Origin: Eubacterium sp. MSJ-21
Lineage (GTDB): Bacteria > Bacillota > Clostridia > Lachnospirales > Lachnospiraceae
Assembly: GCF_018918185.1 (NCBI RefSeq)
Contig: NZ_JAHLPZ010000004.1
Coordinates: 1 to 64,000, forward strand
Direction of reading: 5' to 3'
DNA: 64,000 nucleotides
This document shows positions 1 through 7,977 of this stretch, piece by piece. A program made the translations under genes and the position numbers. The notes under the pieces are model-generated. The model was given only the letters and a program-made list of their open reading frames with translations. It made no database searches and was not told the DNA's origin. Each line of letters starts with the position of its first letter. The first letter of the stretch is position 1.

Positions 1-212
1 TCTTTCGCAAATAAATAGTCATCACGCTGTAATTCCTGTTTTTTTCGCTTTCTTGTATTTCTTTCATAAACAATCCAGTATATTACCATTGCTGCTATAA
101 TACACACGCTAAATATCTTCGTAATCATGGTATTTCCTTTATAAATAATCAAGTATACTACGGTTACTACCGCAATACTTATGCTGAGTACCTTTATAAT
201 CAAACCATTCAT
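1..212 (-). CDS. Small membrane protein, C-terminus beyond window edge (partial)
   Basis: Reading the minus strand from an ATG at 212 gives an open frame of 70 codons that runs off the left edge. An AGGGAG ribosome binding site lies just upstream of the ATG. The visible part has two hydrophobic helices (about residues 4-24 and 30-49) followed by a very basic stretch (RNTRKRKKQ) and an acidic, polar segment. I do not recognise a family. It lies downstream of the DUF3592-like gene on the same strand, in an accessory patch next to the toxin remnant. It is probably real because of its ribosome binding site and clean membrane-protein composition. Confidence 0.5.
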   Translation of the reverse strand, partial: MNGLIIKVLSISIAVVTVVYLIIYKGNTMITKIFSVCIIAAMVIYWIVYERNTRKRKKQELQRDDYLFAK

Positions 213-377
213 TGTGTATCTCCCTATCACTAAAAATTGGAAATTATCAAGTCGACAAATATCGATTTTCCTCTCATACATATTTTCTTCCAATCTGCGA
301 TGCATGAAAGCACAATCAACATAATCGAACTGATGCCGTCAAGGACTTTTTCAAAAACGCTTGATAGCATTTTATAT

Positions 378-836
378 TCATTGTGAATCTTCTAAATACA
401 CTATACATCTGTTAACATCTTTTGGAGAATAAAAAACCGGGACTTTCTTCTTCATAAATAACTCTTTGTCACTTTGAAGCATATTCTCTAACTCTGGTTC
501 TATTCCTTCTTCGTAATCTCCATAATGTCCGATCGTGAAGCGGCACTCATGTTCCATATTATCTTTTGTCTTAAATATAATATGAGCTTCGGTATAGGGC
601 TGGTTAAAATCATTAACTAACGCTACATCTTCGATGATCCCCTCGACCAGATTCCATTTTATAATCACGAAAAATCGATTGACCAAATAGATGATAGGAA
701 TAATTGCAAAGAGCGAAGCTAAAAAAAGCCATCTGTTAAAAAGTCCGGCAATGATTCCGGGGATAGCCGTTATAATCACCGCAATCATACACCTTTTACA
801 TGTTCTCTTTAATACTTTACTTTTGTATTTCCCCAT
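378..836 (-). CDS. DUF3592-like two-TM membrane protein
   Basis: This 152-residue protein has a basic N-terminus, two adjacent hydrophobic helices (about residues 15-37 and 38-58) and a soluble C-terminal half. The soluble half has a V-x-G-x-I start, a Y-x-x-x-x-I-x-F-K strand and a final V-P-V-F-Y-S-P-K segment. That layout resembles DUF3592 proteins, which pair membrane helices with a small beta domain of unknown function. The family call is from pattern only. Only a weak purine-rich stretch precedes the ATG. Similar proteins are often seen near polymorphic toxin loci, and a truncated toxin lies 1 kb upstream on the same strand. Confidence 0.55.
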   Translation of the reverse strand: MGKYKSKVLKRTCKRCMIAVIITAIPGIIAGLFNRWLFLASLFAIIPIIYLVNRFFVIIKWNLVEGIIEDVALVNDFNQPYTEAHIIFKTKDNMEHECRFTIGHYGDYEEGIEPELENMLQSDKELFMKKKVPVFYSPKDVNRCIVYLEDSQ

Positions 837-1073
837 TATCTTTCAGCTTTCCTTACAATTTCATCATCATGTCGGATTCATATTTTATAATCGTTGAAAA
901 TCAAAGTATTACAAACACTACTACCAAACATCCAACGAATCCCACGAACCACGGTATTATAAAAGATAGAAAATTTGCCTTATTTTTTCGAAGCAGAATC
1001 ATTGCGGTTATCATTATGGCTAACCATGCGAACATAATAATATATCCAAACAAAAGATAAACTACAGGACCAG

Positions 1074-1445
1074 TCAAAATTTAAAGAACCAGAAAAGCTT
1101 CCCGCCATATGGATTTTTCTTACTGAGCAACCGTGCCGAAACTGCATGGAATAATAAAAATGCACCGCTTATGATCGTCATCACCAGTTCAAACTGTGAT
1201 ACGACCGACATGGAGTTATCACTATAGCCTATATAAACATTCTTACTGCCCAGAATGCTGCAATTTCCCTCATACCAGAACACATTGGCACCATTGACCG
1301 GTGAATCCGGCTTAATCTGCAGCACCGTATAAGTTGGCCGAATGCCTTTCCCATGAACTGATTTGTAATTTCTGACAGCATTTCCGCTATATACCTTGAC
1401 ATGATTGGAGCTCTGCCGGGAGCTTTGATATGTTACAGTTCTCAT
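1074..1445 (-). CDS. Hypothetical, possible 3' remnant of a DUF3592-like gene
   Basis: The frame encodes 123 residues. The central part (I-K-P-D-S-P-V-N-G to V-Y-I-G-Y-S) resembles the beta domain of DUF3592-like proteins, and a hydrophobic helix follows at about residues 86-105. There is no convincing ribosome binding site at the ATG, and its first codons overlap the small upstream frame ending at 1387. It may therefore be the 3' part of a gene whose 5' end was replaced by recombination. It lies downstream of the toxin and immunity-like genes, a usual place for displaced cassette fragments. Whether it is translated cannot be told from sequence alone. Confidence 0.35.
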   Translation of the reverse strand: MRTVTYQSSRQSSNHVKVYSGNAVRNYKSVHGKGIRPTYTVLQIKPDSPVNGANVFWYEGNCSILGSKNVYIGYSDNSMSVVSQFELVMTIISGAFLLFHAVSARLLSKKNPYGGKLFWFFKF

Positions 1446-1560
1446 CGAGTTTTATAGCTGATAAAGAAAGACTGAACGCCTCTTGTAATTGCCCATTATA
1501 AAAGGAAGTTTCCGCATTTGAAATTAATTCTGCAAGTTGATCTTTTTTGTCCATTGGCAT
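1387..1560 (-). CDS. Small helical protein, possibly truncated immunity or TPR fragment
   Basis: A 57-residue frame starts at an ATG preceded by AAGGGG at a suitable distance. A longer in-frame start at 1584 overlaps the preceding gene. The sequence (D-Q-L-A-E-L-I-S-N-A-E-T-S-F-Y-N-G-Q-L-Q-E-A-F) resembles one tetratricopeptide-like helical hairpin. It begins immediately after the immunity-like gene on the same strand. The last ~15 residues may be non-native read-through if the gene was truncated by recombination with the downstream DUF3592-like fragment. Its function is unknown. Confidence 0.4.
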   Translation of the reverse strand: MPMDKKDQLAELISNAETSFYNGQLQEAFSLSLSAIKLDENCNISKLPAELQSCQGI

Positions 1561-1573
1561 CCAAATCATCCCC

Positions 1574-1846
1574 TTACGTAACATCAGTTTTTTTCAGTTC
1601 GTTTATTAGCTCTATATCATAATCATTTGGAGCATCACTGAATGCTTTTTCTGCTAAAGTGACAGCTTCTTTTGAAATCGTAACCTCATTAGCTAAAACG
1701 TTCTCCAAAAAATTTTCAAGAGCCACCCGTTTTTCTCCATATTTCGCCAGTTCTTCAGCATCTTCCACAAGAGCATTCACAAGAGAGTCGTCATGAAATT
1801 GCATAGAGATATTTTTGAAGAACATATCATATGCGTCTTTTACCAT
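1574..1846 (-). CDS. Putative immunity protein for the adjacent toxin
   Basis: This is a 90-residue, acidic, mostly helical protein without signal peptide or membrane segment. A strong AGGAGA ribosome binding site precedes the ATG, and the gene starts 18 bases after the stop of the toxin frame on the same strand. That toxin-then-small-acidic-protein arrangement is the classical layout of contact-dependent or secreted polymorphic toxin systems, where the second gene neutralises the toxin in the cytoplasm. The immunity role is inferred from position, size and charge. I do not recognise a named immunity family. Confidence 0.55.
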   Translation of the reverse strand: MVKDAYDMFFKNISMQFHDDSLVNALVEDAEELAKYGEKRVALENFLENVLANEVTISKEAVTLAEKAFSDAPNDYDIELINELKKTDVT

Positions 1847-1864
1847 TTTAATCTCCTCTCATAA

Positions 1865-2986
1865 TTAGCGATTAATAGGAAAGCCAGTTACTATCCCTTC
1901 ACCGCCTGGTTCAACAATCACTCTAATATCTAAACTATGGTTTTGTCCTTCAACAGTAAATCTAACTGGTCTACCATTTCTTGTGGTAAGAGGAGCGTTT
2001 GGATCTGGACCACCAATAGTTTTCGGTGCATTTCGACCACTTCCTGGACCTGTAGCTTGTTGCCAAATTGATTTTGGACTATTCGCAACATCTTCGACAG
2101 CCTTAATAGCATTATCATCGGACCAAGTATCTGGAAAAGCACTATTGCCAAATCCGCGATTTGGACCGTGCCCAGGATCATCTGGACCTTCGCCTTCACC
2201 AGGATTTATCTTTTCAATAGCGAGCAGACCAGCAGTTGTAAGTACCAATGTACCAGCAACAAAGCACGCCATATTCTGAGAAGCAGCACCTGAGAACGAA
2301 GATACCAAGCTTACCCCCATCTGGAACTTGTTGTATACATCGCTCTGATGCATTTTGTTGTTAAGTTCCGTGATTGGGTTATTAGGATCAATCATCCCCA
2401 ATCCTAATGATACCATGTCAAAACCATCCATACTATTAGAAATGGCCCCGCTGATTTTAGAGATTGTCTGGATTGCGTTTCCTAATTTAGAACCGCAGGT
2501 TATGAATTTGCCGGCGATTCCGCCTACGCCGCCCAAGGCACCACCCATTATGGCACCATCTAATGCACCTTGGGCAAATCCTTCTAGGAATGAGCCTCCT
2601 GTTAGCATACTGGTAATTCCGCCAATCAAGCCACCGGTCAAAGCACCTTTTAAAGCTCCGATAAGAATGCCAGTGCCTATACCCTGTAAGCCAGGAACAC
2701 AAATGCAGACAATAGCCACTACGATTTCAATTACCAGAACGATCTCTTTCCAGTGATCTTTACACCACTGACCGACCTTTTTCAAACCTTCGCAAAATTT
2801 TTCCCAGTCGGTCTTTTCGCAGTCAGGCTTAAGATAAGAGTATTGTTTGTAAAAGTCCTTCTTAGCACGTGAGATTTCGGATGATGCCGAATTATCACGA
2901 TCTACCGTCAAGTTAATAAACTCATCGACTTCTCTTTGGGTTGCTTCGAGACCCGCAATCTGCTGTTCTTGTGTCTGAGAAGAGGT
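1865..2986 (-). pseudogene. 5'-truncated polymorphic toxin with vestigial Hint motif
   Basis: The frame is open from 2986 down to 1865, but the only usable starts are internal (for example TTG at 2911), and an in-frame TGA lies at 2987-2989. The residues before 2911 (Q-Q-I-A-G-L-E-A-T-Q-R-E-V-D) read as normal coiled-coil protein, so the gene has lost its 5' part. After a charged stretch there are glycine-rich hydrophobic segments (about residues 55-140 from the TTG), then C-F-V-A-G-T-L-V-L-T-T-A-G, the start motif of pretoxin Hint domains. The rest of Hint is missing. The protein passes straight into a C-terminal domain ending R-V-I-V-E-P-x-G-x-G-I-V-T-G-F-P, a pattern resembling BECR-fold ribonuclease toxins. 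The nuclease assignment is tentative. Confidence 0.6.
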
Positions 2987-3024
2987 TCAAAAACAGTTAA
3001 CTTCTAAATCAACTGTTTTTTGAA
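2986..3024. terminator. Inverted repeat at the toxin truncation point
   Basis: TTCAAAAACAGTT at 2986-2998 is mirrored by AACTGTTTTTTGAA at 3011-3024, with one extra T. The hairpin has A- and T-runs on its two sides, so it could terminate transcription in either direction, including the ATPase transcript arriving from 3200. It also coincides with the point where toxin coding ends (stop at 2987-2989), so it may mark a recombination junction. Confidence 0.45.
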
Positions 3025-3199
3025 AGGTCGTTTCATCAGATTCTTATAGCAATCCAGCAAATAATCTCATAAATAATTGTCCCAGTCGCAAATATGCACT
3101 TCGTCCGGTTTGATATTGGTCTGTCACATCACGACATTCTCCCAGCGTGTTCACTCTTTTTTGAAATAGAACAACAACACAGCAACAACTCAAATCGAC

Positions 3200-4453
3200 T
3201 TAAAATTCCAGACTATTCGCATTCAGCAAGAAATACTTCATTCCCATGATGACAAAACCTTCATCATTTCTCCAAGGCTTTTTGCTGCCATTTACAATGA
3301 CGATCTTCTTGAAAGAGTCCGGGATATTACGCAGAGAATTGAACTCCTGCGTCTGTTTTTCTTCCGAAGTCATGTCATATGCAACCTGGATATAGTATCT
3401 CTGGTTTCCTTGATTCACCACAAAGTCAACCTCCAACTGCTTGCGAACACGTTTGCCCTCTTTATCCTTATCGAAGATATCCACGACACCCACATCAACA
3501 TTGTAGCCACGGATCAACAGCTCGTTATAAACAATGTTCTCCATGATATGAGTAGGCTCCTGCTGTCTGAAATTCAGACGTGCATTTCTCAGTCCCAGAT
3601 CCGTAAAGTAGTATTTCAGATTTGCACCGATATACTTTCTGCCCTTAATATCGTATCGGCTTGCCTTGGAAATCAAAAAGGCATCTGTCAAATAGTCGAT
3701 ATGCTTGGAGATGGTTTTATTAGCATAAGTCATCTGACGCTCACTGGCAAAGGTATTGGCAATCTTTGAAGGGTTGGTCGGTGCGCCGATTGCAGATGCA
3801 AGCACATCAACCAGAATCCCAATCTCATCCACGTTCTGAATCTTATTTCTTTCAATAACATCCTTCAGATAGACATTTGCAAAGATGTTCTTCAGATAGT
3901 CTGCTTTCTGTCGTTCGCTCTGGAAACTTACGATCTGCGGCAATCCTCCGTAGATCATGTAGTCATCCCATGCATCATCATAATCGCCGTCATAGACAGA
4001 ATAAAACTCTGCAAAGGAGAGAGGGTAGATTCTAATCTCATCACCTCTGCCACGGAATTCGGTCACAATGTCGCTGGACAGGAACTTGGAATTACTTCCG
4101 GTGACATACACATCAATATTGCTCATGCGGAGCAGGCTGTTCAGCACTTCCTCAAATTGTGACATAAACTGCACTTCATCAAGAAGCAGATAGTATTTGC
4201 CATCGTCTTTCATGGCATCTTTGATGTACTTGAAACACACCTTAGGATCTCTTAGTTCCTCATTTTCAATACCGTCCAATGCAATCTCAATAATATGATC
4301 AACATCAACGCCGTTCTCCAGTAAGTATCTCTTAAAGATGGTAAACAGCAAAAAGGATTTGCCACATCTACGAATGCCGGTAATCACCTTTATCATTCCA
4401 TTATCTTTTCGCAGGGTCAGCTGCTGTAGGTAAGCGTCTCTTTTAATCTCCAT
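3200..4453 (-). CDS. AAA family ATPase with DUF4143 domain
   Basis: The N-terminal AAA_14-type ATPase has Walker A I-T-G-I-R-R-C-G-K-S and Walker B Y-L-L-L-D-E-V-Q, with a sensor-like Y-V-T-G-S-N-S. The C-terminal half is the DUF4143 domain, ending in a restriction-nuclease-like segment (L-E-V-D-F-V-V-N). The chosen start is the ATG at 4453 behind GGGGGAG. A longer frame to 4486 lacks a good site. The full length of ~417 residues is normal for the family. These ATPases are common in gut anaerobes and their biological role is not settled. Two copies of an upstream repeat precede it, suggesting specific regulation. Confidence 0.85.
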   Translation of the reverse strand: MEIKRDAYLQQLTLRKDNGMIKVITGIRRCGKSFLLFTIFKRYLLENGVDVDHIIEIALDGIENEELRDPKVCFKYIKDAMKDDGKYYLLLDEVQFMSQFEEVLNSLLRMSNIDVYVTGSNSKFLSSDIVTEFRGRGDEIRIYPLSFAEFYSVYDGDYDDAWDDYMIYGGLPQIVSFQSERQKADYLKNIFANVYLKDVIERNKIQNVDEIGILVDVLASAIGAPTNPSKIANTFASERQMTYANKTISKHIDYLTDAFLISKASRYDIKGRKYIGANLKYYFTDLGLRNARLNFRQQEPTHIMENIVYNELLIRGYNVDVGVVDIFDKDKEGKRVRKQLEVDFVVNQGNQRYYIQVAYDMTSEEKQTQEFNSLRNIPDSFKKIVIVNGSKKPWRNDEGFVIMGMKYFLLNANSLEF

Positions 4454-4472
4454 CGTTACGCTCCCCCTTTCC

Positions 4473-4568
4473 GTGCATCTGCACACTTTTTAGTAATGCT
4501 ATCACAGAGCGACGTGAATTTCAATATGCATTCCCATTTTATGTGCATCTACACACTTTTATGTAATG
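4473..4568 (-). promoter_or_regulatory. Duplicated site upstream of the DUF4143 ATPase
   Basis: GTGCATCTGCACACTTTT at 4473-4490 recurs as GTGCATCTACACACTTTT at 4543-4560, exactly 70 bp apart, each followed by a GTAATG context. The first copy contains the perfect small palindrome GTGCA-TC-TGCAC. Both lie directly upstream of the ATPase start. They could be tandem operators or promoter duplications. The rest of the ~310-bp gap to the next gene (4454-4767) is AT-rich and shows nothing else I can support. Confidence 0.4.
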
Positions 4569-4767
4569 TTGATAAATATATTTTCAGATTTTTTTGATTG
4601 CAGTGTCTATAATCGACTACTCCAATCGTTATTATAGGTAAACAACAAAAAGAAGATGGTTTCGATGTTTCATTAAATATGTTCGTTAGTCTTTTACGCA
4701 AAGGATTCTATCTCCTCTGCGCCCTAATGCTTTTCGGATTCAGTTCAACAAACTGGAAGTTGACTAA

Positions 4768-5436
4768 TTATTGTGTTTTAATGATTCTATAAACTACCCC
4801 CAATTGAGCAGGGTATGTTTCTTTAATCATTCCATTAAACCATATTGTAACGATATCTCCCACCTGAACATCTTCCGCTAAATTTTCTGCCGATACATAA
4901 TACTCTCCATCATTCATCTGACAAAAGCCTTCAGCTGTACTCACATGCGTTACAAGAAGTTCTCCATCATCGATAATTTCTTTTACTTTTGCATTAAAAT
5001 TGATAACCTCTATTGGAATAGACGTATCATCTTTTTCAATATCTCTAAATATGATTCGTTCGTCATCAATGACTACTATGAGCTGACCTTCAGAACTCCT
5101 TTGATAATGATATCCGCTTCCGAAATTTGATTGATTATTTTCAGATGGTAACTCTGTCCCTGCCACTGTTGACACAATTTCTCCATCCATTGTTCCACAA
5201 CCAGGCATTGACGCTACATATCCTGTGTCTTTATATATAACACCATCAACCATAACACATGGAGGATATGAGCCAGTATCTGCTATTTGCTCATTTTGTA
5301 CTACATCATCATTTTCTTTATTTTCTGTTTCTACGGACACATTTCCAGACACAGGTTCTTTATTTTCTTGATTCGTTCCACATCCAGCCATTCCAAGCAC
5401 CATACATAATACAAGCAGATAGATTACTTTTTTCAT
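4768..5436 (-). CDS. Secreted lipoprotein of unknown function
   Basis: The 222-residue protein begins with a lipoprotein signal peptide whose lipobox is L-G-M-A-G-C (Cys at about residue 19), so it should be anchored to the outer face of the membrane. A low-complexity acidic linker follows (N-Q-E-N-K-E-P-V, T-E-N-K-E-N-D-D). The rest appears to be a beta-rich globular domain. The final ~60 residues (E-D-V-Q-V-G-D-I-V-T-I-W-F-N-G) resemble a small beta-barrel seen in DUF3221-type lipoproteins, but I cannot assign it firmly. A good TAAGGAGG site precedes the ATG. Confidence 0.7.
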   Translation of the reverse strand: MKKVIYLLVLCMVLGMAGCGTNQENKEPVSGNVSVETENKENDDVVQNEQIADTGSYPPCVMVDGVIYKDTGYVASMPGCGTMDGEIVSTVAGTELPSENNQSNFGSGYHYQRSSEGQLIVVIDDERIIFRDIEKDDTSIPIEVINFNAKVKEIIDDGELLVTHVSTAEGFCQMNDGEYYVSAENLAEDVQVGDIVTIWFNGMIKETYPAQLGVVYRIIKTQ

Positions 5437-5483
5437 AATACATGCCTCCTTAACTTATATTTTTTAACTCTATAAACTGGAAT

Positions 5484-6107
5484 TTAATAATTAGTTTTTT
5501 TCGCAATCAAAACTCCAACAGGAGCTAAACCGCCATCCACCAAATTCACTTTGACGACTGTAAAGCCATAATTCGTAATAAACTCACAAAAATTTTCCTT
5601 GTTCCATTCTTTGTATGCTTTAAATCCTGTAATAGACATCAATCGCTTTCGTAAACCACTTGATTTTTTCTCTGCCCATAAGAAGGTTGGTGCGTACAAA
5701 ATACCATCTTTTTTTAATACTCTACGAATTTCCTGCATTGCTTTTTCAGGCTCTGGCATAATGTGCAGTGCATTTGAAATTACTACACAATCAAAATTTT
5801 CATTCTCATATGAAAGTGCCGTTGCATCGGCTACGCAAAAACTAAGTTTTTCTGTTGTACCTCTCTTTTTCGCTTGCTTAATCATATTTTCCGAAAAATC
5901 GGTTGCCGTCCAGCTATTAGTACAATCGGACAATGGGAAAGATAGCTGCCCTGTTCCACAAGCTAATTCTAATACATTCATATCAGATTTGAGATAATCT
6001 CTAATATATCCGCAGATTGCATTATAAAACTTCTTATCTGACTCCATCAAAGGTGCATATATTTTTGCAAGTCGTTGCCAATAACCCTTGTTTGCCTTGT
6101 CTTTCAT
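5484..6107 (-). CDS. Class I SAM-dependent methyltransferase
   Basis: This 207-residue protein has a methyltransferase_11-type core: SAM-binding motif I V-L-E-L-A-C-G-T-G-Q, motif II with an acidic residue before the second strand (W-T-A-T-D-F-S), D-A-T-A-L-S and the post-motif F-D-C-V-V-I-S-N-A-L-H-I-M-P. The E-I-R-R-V-L-K-K-D-G-I-L segment is typical of UbiE-like enzymes. GGAGAT precedes the ATG. It probably methylates a small molecule, but the substrate cannot be inferred. It sits between a lipoprotein and a small membrane protein on the same strand with no shared pathway evident. Confidence 0.85.
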   Translation of the reverse strand: MKDKANKGYWQRLAKIYAPLMESDKKFYNAICGYIRDYLKSDMNVLELACGTGQLSFPLSDCTNSWTATDFSENMIKQAKKRGTTEKLSFCVADATALSYENENFDCVVISNALHIMPEPEKAMQEIRRVLKKDGILYAPTFLWAEKKSSGLRKRLMSITGFKAYKEWNKENFCEFITNYGFTVVKVNLVDGGLAPVGVLIAKKTNY

Positions 6108-6150
6108 ATCAAAATCTCCATTTTATTCAATAATACAACTTCAAATTTGC

Positions 6151-6444
6151 TTATTTTAACCAAATCGGACCGACAATAAATATTCCCCAAAAGAGAACTG
6201 TAATAATGACTAAGGCTTCAGATACAGACCAGTAAATGATTTTATATTTTTTTACCGTAAGAGGATATATAAAATATATCAGTACAACTAATAGCTGTAA
6301 AATGATAAATAGTATTGTTTCCTCAACCGTTGCAGATATGAAAAAGTCAGCAGCGCCCTTTGCTACACCCTTACCTATAAGCCAGATATTGACTGCCAAA
6401 AAAGAAACGATTGAAAGAATTAGCTTTACACCAAATCTATTCAT
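6151..6444 (-). CDS. Small membrane protein, three TM helices
   Basis: The best start is the ATG at 6444, preceded by GGAGGGG, giving 97 residues. A longer frame begins at 6513 but has no ribosome binding site. Three hydrophobic helices are visible (about residues 5-22, 34-56 and 70-93), separated by short basic or acidic loops. No family is recognised. It lies 43 bases upstream of the methyltransferase on the same strand and may be co-transcribed with it. Confidence 0.6.
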   Translation of the reverse strand: MNRFGVKLILSIVSFLAVNIWLIGKGVAKGAADFFISATVEETILFIILQLLVVLIYFIYPLTVKKYKIIYWSVSEALVIITVLFWGIFIVGPIWLK

Positions 6445-6544
6445 GTTATTCCCCTCCAAATTCCGATTTGTTAACCTCTTTTTATCTCTTAAACCAATTC
6501 TATTATGCATCATATTTTATGTCAAACAAAACTCTGTCTCAACA

Positions 6545-6602
6545 AAAAATCCCCTCCGCACCAGAGCATGTTTCGCTTGCCTCCGGCACAGAAGGGGATT
6601 TT
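6545..6602 (-). terminator. Rho-independent terminator after oadB-like gene
   Basis: AAATCCCC and GGGGATTT arms flank an extended imperfect stem. Read on the minus strand, the hairpin ends in a T-run. It begins just beyond the stop of the sodium-pump gene at 6606 and separates it from the small membrane protein gene. Confidence 0.75.
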
Positions 6603-6605
6603 GAT

Positions 6606-7805
6606 TTAACTAAGTAACGTAATATAGATACCGGTCAGGATTGCCGTTGTGATAACGCCGCAGATATTCGCGCCGAGAGCATAATCCAGAATAAATGCTG
6701 CCGGATTTGCCTTTGCAGCAGCCTTCTGTGCAACCTTCGCCGTAGACGGCACACACGACACGCCTGCGATGCCGACCGTCGGATTGAACTTTCCTTTCTT
6801 GAAGAAATATACCACATAGCCTCCAATGATACCTCCGATTCCGGACAGCAATAACGACAGCATACCGAGGATCAGAAGCTTCACAACCGTTGCATCCAAA
6901 AGCGTGCTTGCATCACACAGAACTCCAAGCATCAACCCCAGGAAGAACGTTGCAAAATACAGGAAATTTTCTCCGATCATCTTGATGTACGCAGAGATTC
7001 CGGTCTCACGGATTACGATTCCCACGAAGAAGCTCAAAAACAGCGGTGCCGCAACCGGGAACAACAGGCAAAGCAGCGCATTTGTAATGACTGCAAATAC
7101 AATCTTCTCCTTTGGACGGATCTTGCTCACCTTCTTCTCTTTCGGAATCTGCTTTCCACGCATTTCTTTCGGGATCAGGAGTTTGATCAGGTATGGATAG
7201 CCACCATAAGTAAGACTTAAGTACAGATATGCGACAATCGAGATTGGGACGAAAAGCTCCGGTGCGAGCTTCAGCGAAGCAAAAAGAACCATCGGTCCAT
7301 CCGCACCGCCAATGATGGAAACAGCTGCCGAAGAACCGGCGTCAAGTCCCATCGCACGCGCGATCGGATAGGTTGCAACTGTACCAAGCTCTGCAAAAAG
7401 CGCGATTGTCATACTGATAAATGGATGTTCGAGCACATAACCGATATCACACAAGATACCGATTCCCATAAATACAAGACACGCGATCAATCCGTTACTG
7501 AACGTCAGATTATAAATCGGCTGCAGGAAATTGATCTGCATGTATGTCATCAGCTCATCGGTCGTGGAAAGCAGCGGATCAATGATCAGGTTTCCGATCT
7601 GATTTTCACCGAGGAACAAAACGCCCGCATTGACCGCAGACATACCAAGTCCCATCGGCACCATGATGAGCGGCTCCAACGTTCCCTTCACGCCTAAATA
7701 CACCAATAAGAATCCTAAGAAGATCAACACGACTCTCGCAATCGCAATCTGTGGTGACTGCGCAAACATCGTACCGATACCCTGGAATAGATCTAAGATA
7801 CTCAT
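6606..7805 (-). CDS. oadB: Sodium ion-translocating decarboxylase beta subunit (OadB/GcdB family)
   Basis: This 399-residue polytopic membrane protein has about ten hydrophobic segments and the family hallmark S-I-I-G-G-A-D-G-P-M-V-L-F-A-S at about residue 170. It also has a conserved G-V-L-C-D-A-S-T-L-L-D and a C-terminal N-P-A-A-F-I-L-D-Y-A-L-G-A-N segment. Beta subunits of oxaloacetate, glutaconyl-CoA or methylmalonyl-CoA decarboxylases couple decarboxylation to Na+ export. No carboxyltransferase or biotin carrier gene is present here, so the substrate is not determined. The start overlaps the stop of a tiny upstream gene (ATGA), implying translational coupling to an OadG-like partner. Confidence 0.9.
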   Translation of the reverse strand: MSILDLFQGIGTMFAQSPQIAIARVVLIFLGFLLVYLGVKGTLEPLIMVPMGLGMSAVNAGVLFLGENQIGNLIIDPLLSTTDELMTYMQINFLQPIYNLTFSNGLIACLVFMGIGILCDIGYVLEHPFISMTIALFAELGTVATYPIARAMGLDAGSSAAVSIIGGADGPMVLFASLKLAPELFVPISIVAYLYLSLTYGGYPYLIKLLIPKEMRGKQIPKEKKVSKIRPKEKIVFAVITNALLCLLFPVAAPLFLSFFVGIVIRETGISAYIKMIGENFLYFATFFLGLMLGVLCDASTLLDATVVKLLILGMLSLLLSGIGGIIGGYVVYFFKKGKFNPTVGIAGVSCVPSTAKVAQKAAAKANPAAFILDYALGANICGVITTAILTGIYITLLS

Positions 7806-7924
7806 TTCTCCTCGTCCTCCCCTCTCTTACTGAATTTCTGTATACAAACCATAGTCAGCTTCATCAGGCAGGCGATTCCATAAGAAATAATCACACCAAG
7901 ACCTATTACTTTTAATGTAATCAT
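7802..7924 (-). CDS. 40-residue single-TM protein, OadG-like gamma subunit candidate
   Basis: The frame is too short for most gene callers. An ATG at 7924 follows AAAGGACG. The 40 residues contain one hydrophobic helix (about residues 3-27) and a charged tail (K-F-S-K-R-G-E-D-E-E-K), and the TGA overlaps the oadB ATG as ATGA. Small single-helix gamma subunits (OadG/MmdD type) accompany beta subunits of sodium-pump decarboxylases, and translational overlap fits a stoichiometric partner. It is shorter than typical OadG (~80 residues) and lacks the proline/alanine-rich tail, so the homology claim rests on position and topology. Confidence 0.6.
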   Translation of the reverse strand: MITLKVIGLGVIISYGIACLMKLTMVCIQKFSKRGEDEEK

Positions 7925-7977
7925 AGTTTACGTCCTTTCTATTCAATTTTCATTTTATACATAACAACCTGGTCGTG

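Noticed and set aside
691-1060. Plus-strand hydrophobic frames
   Set aside because: They are antisense shadows of the DUF3592-like gene and an AT-rich gap.
6606-7805. Complete oxaloacetate decarboxylase operon
   Set aside because: No carboxyltransferase (alpha) or biotin carrier gene is in the neighbourhood; only the beta subunit and a tiny gamma-like frame are present.
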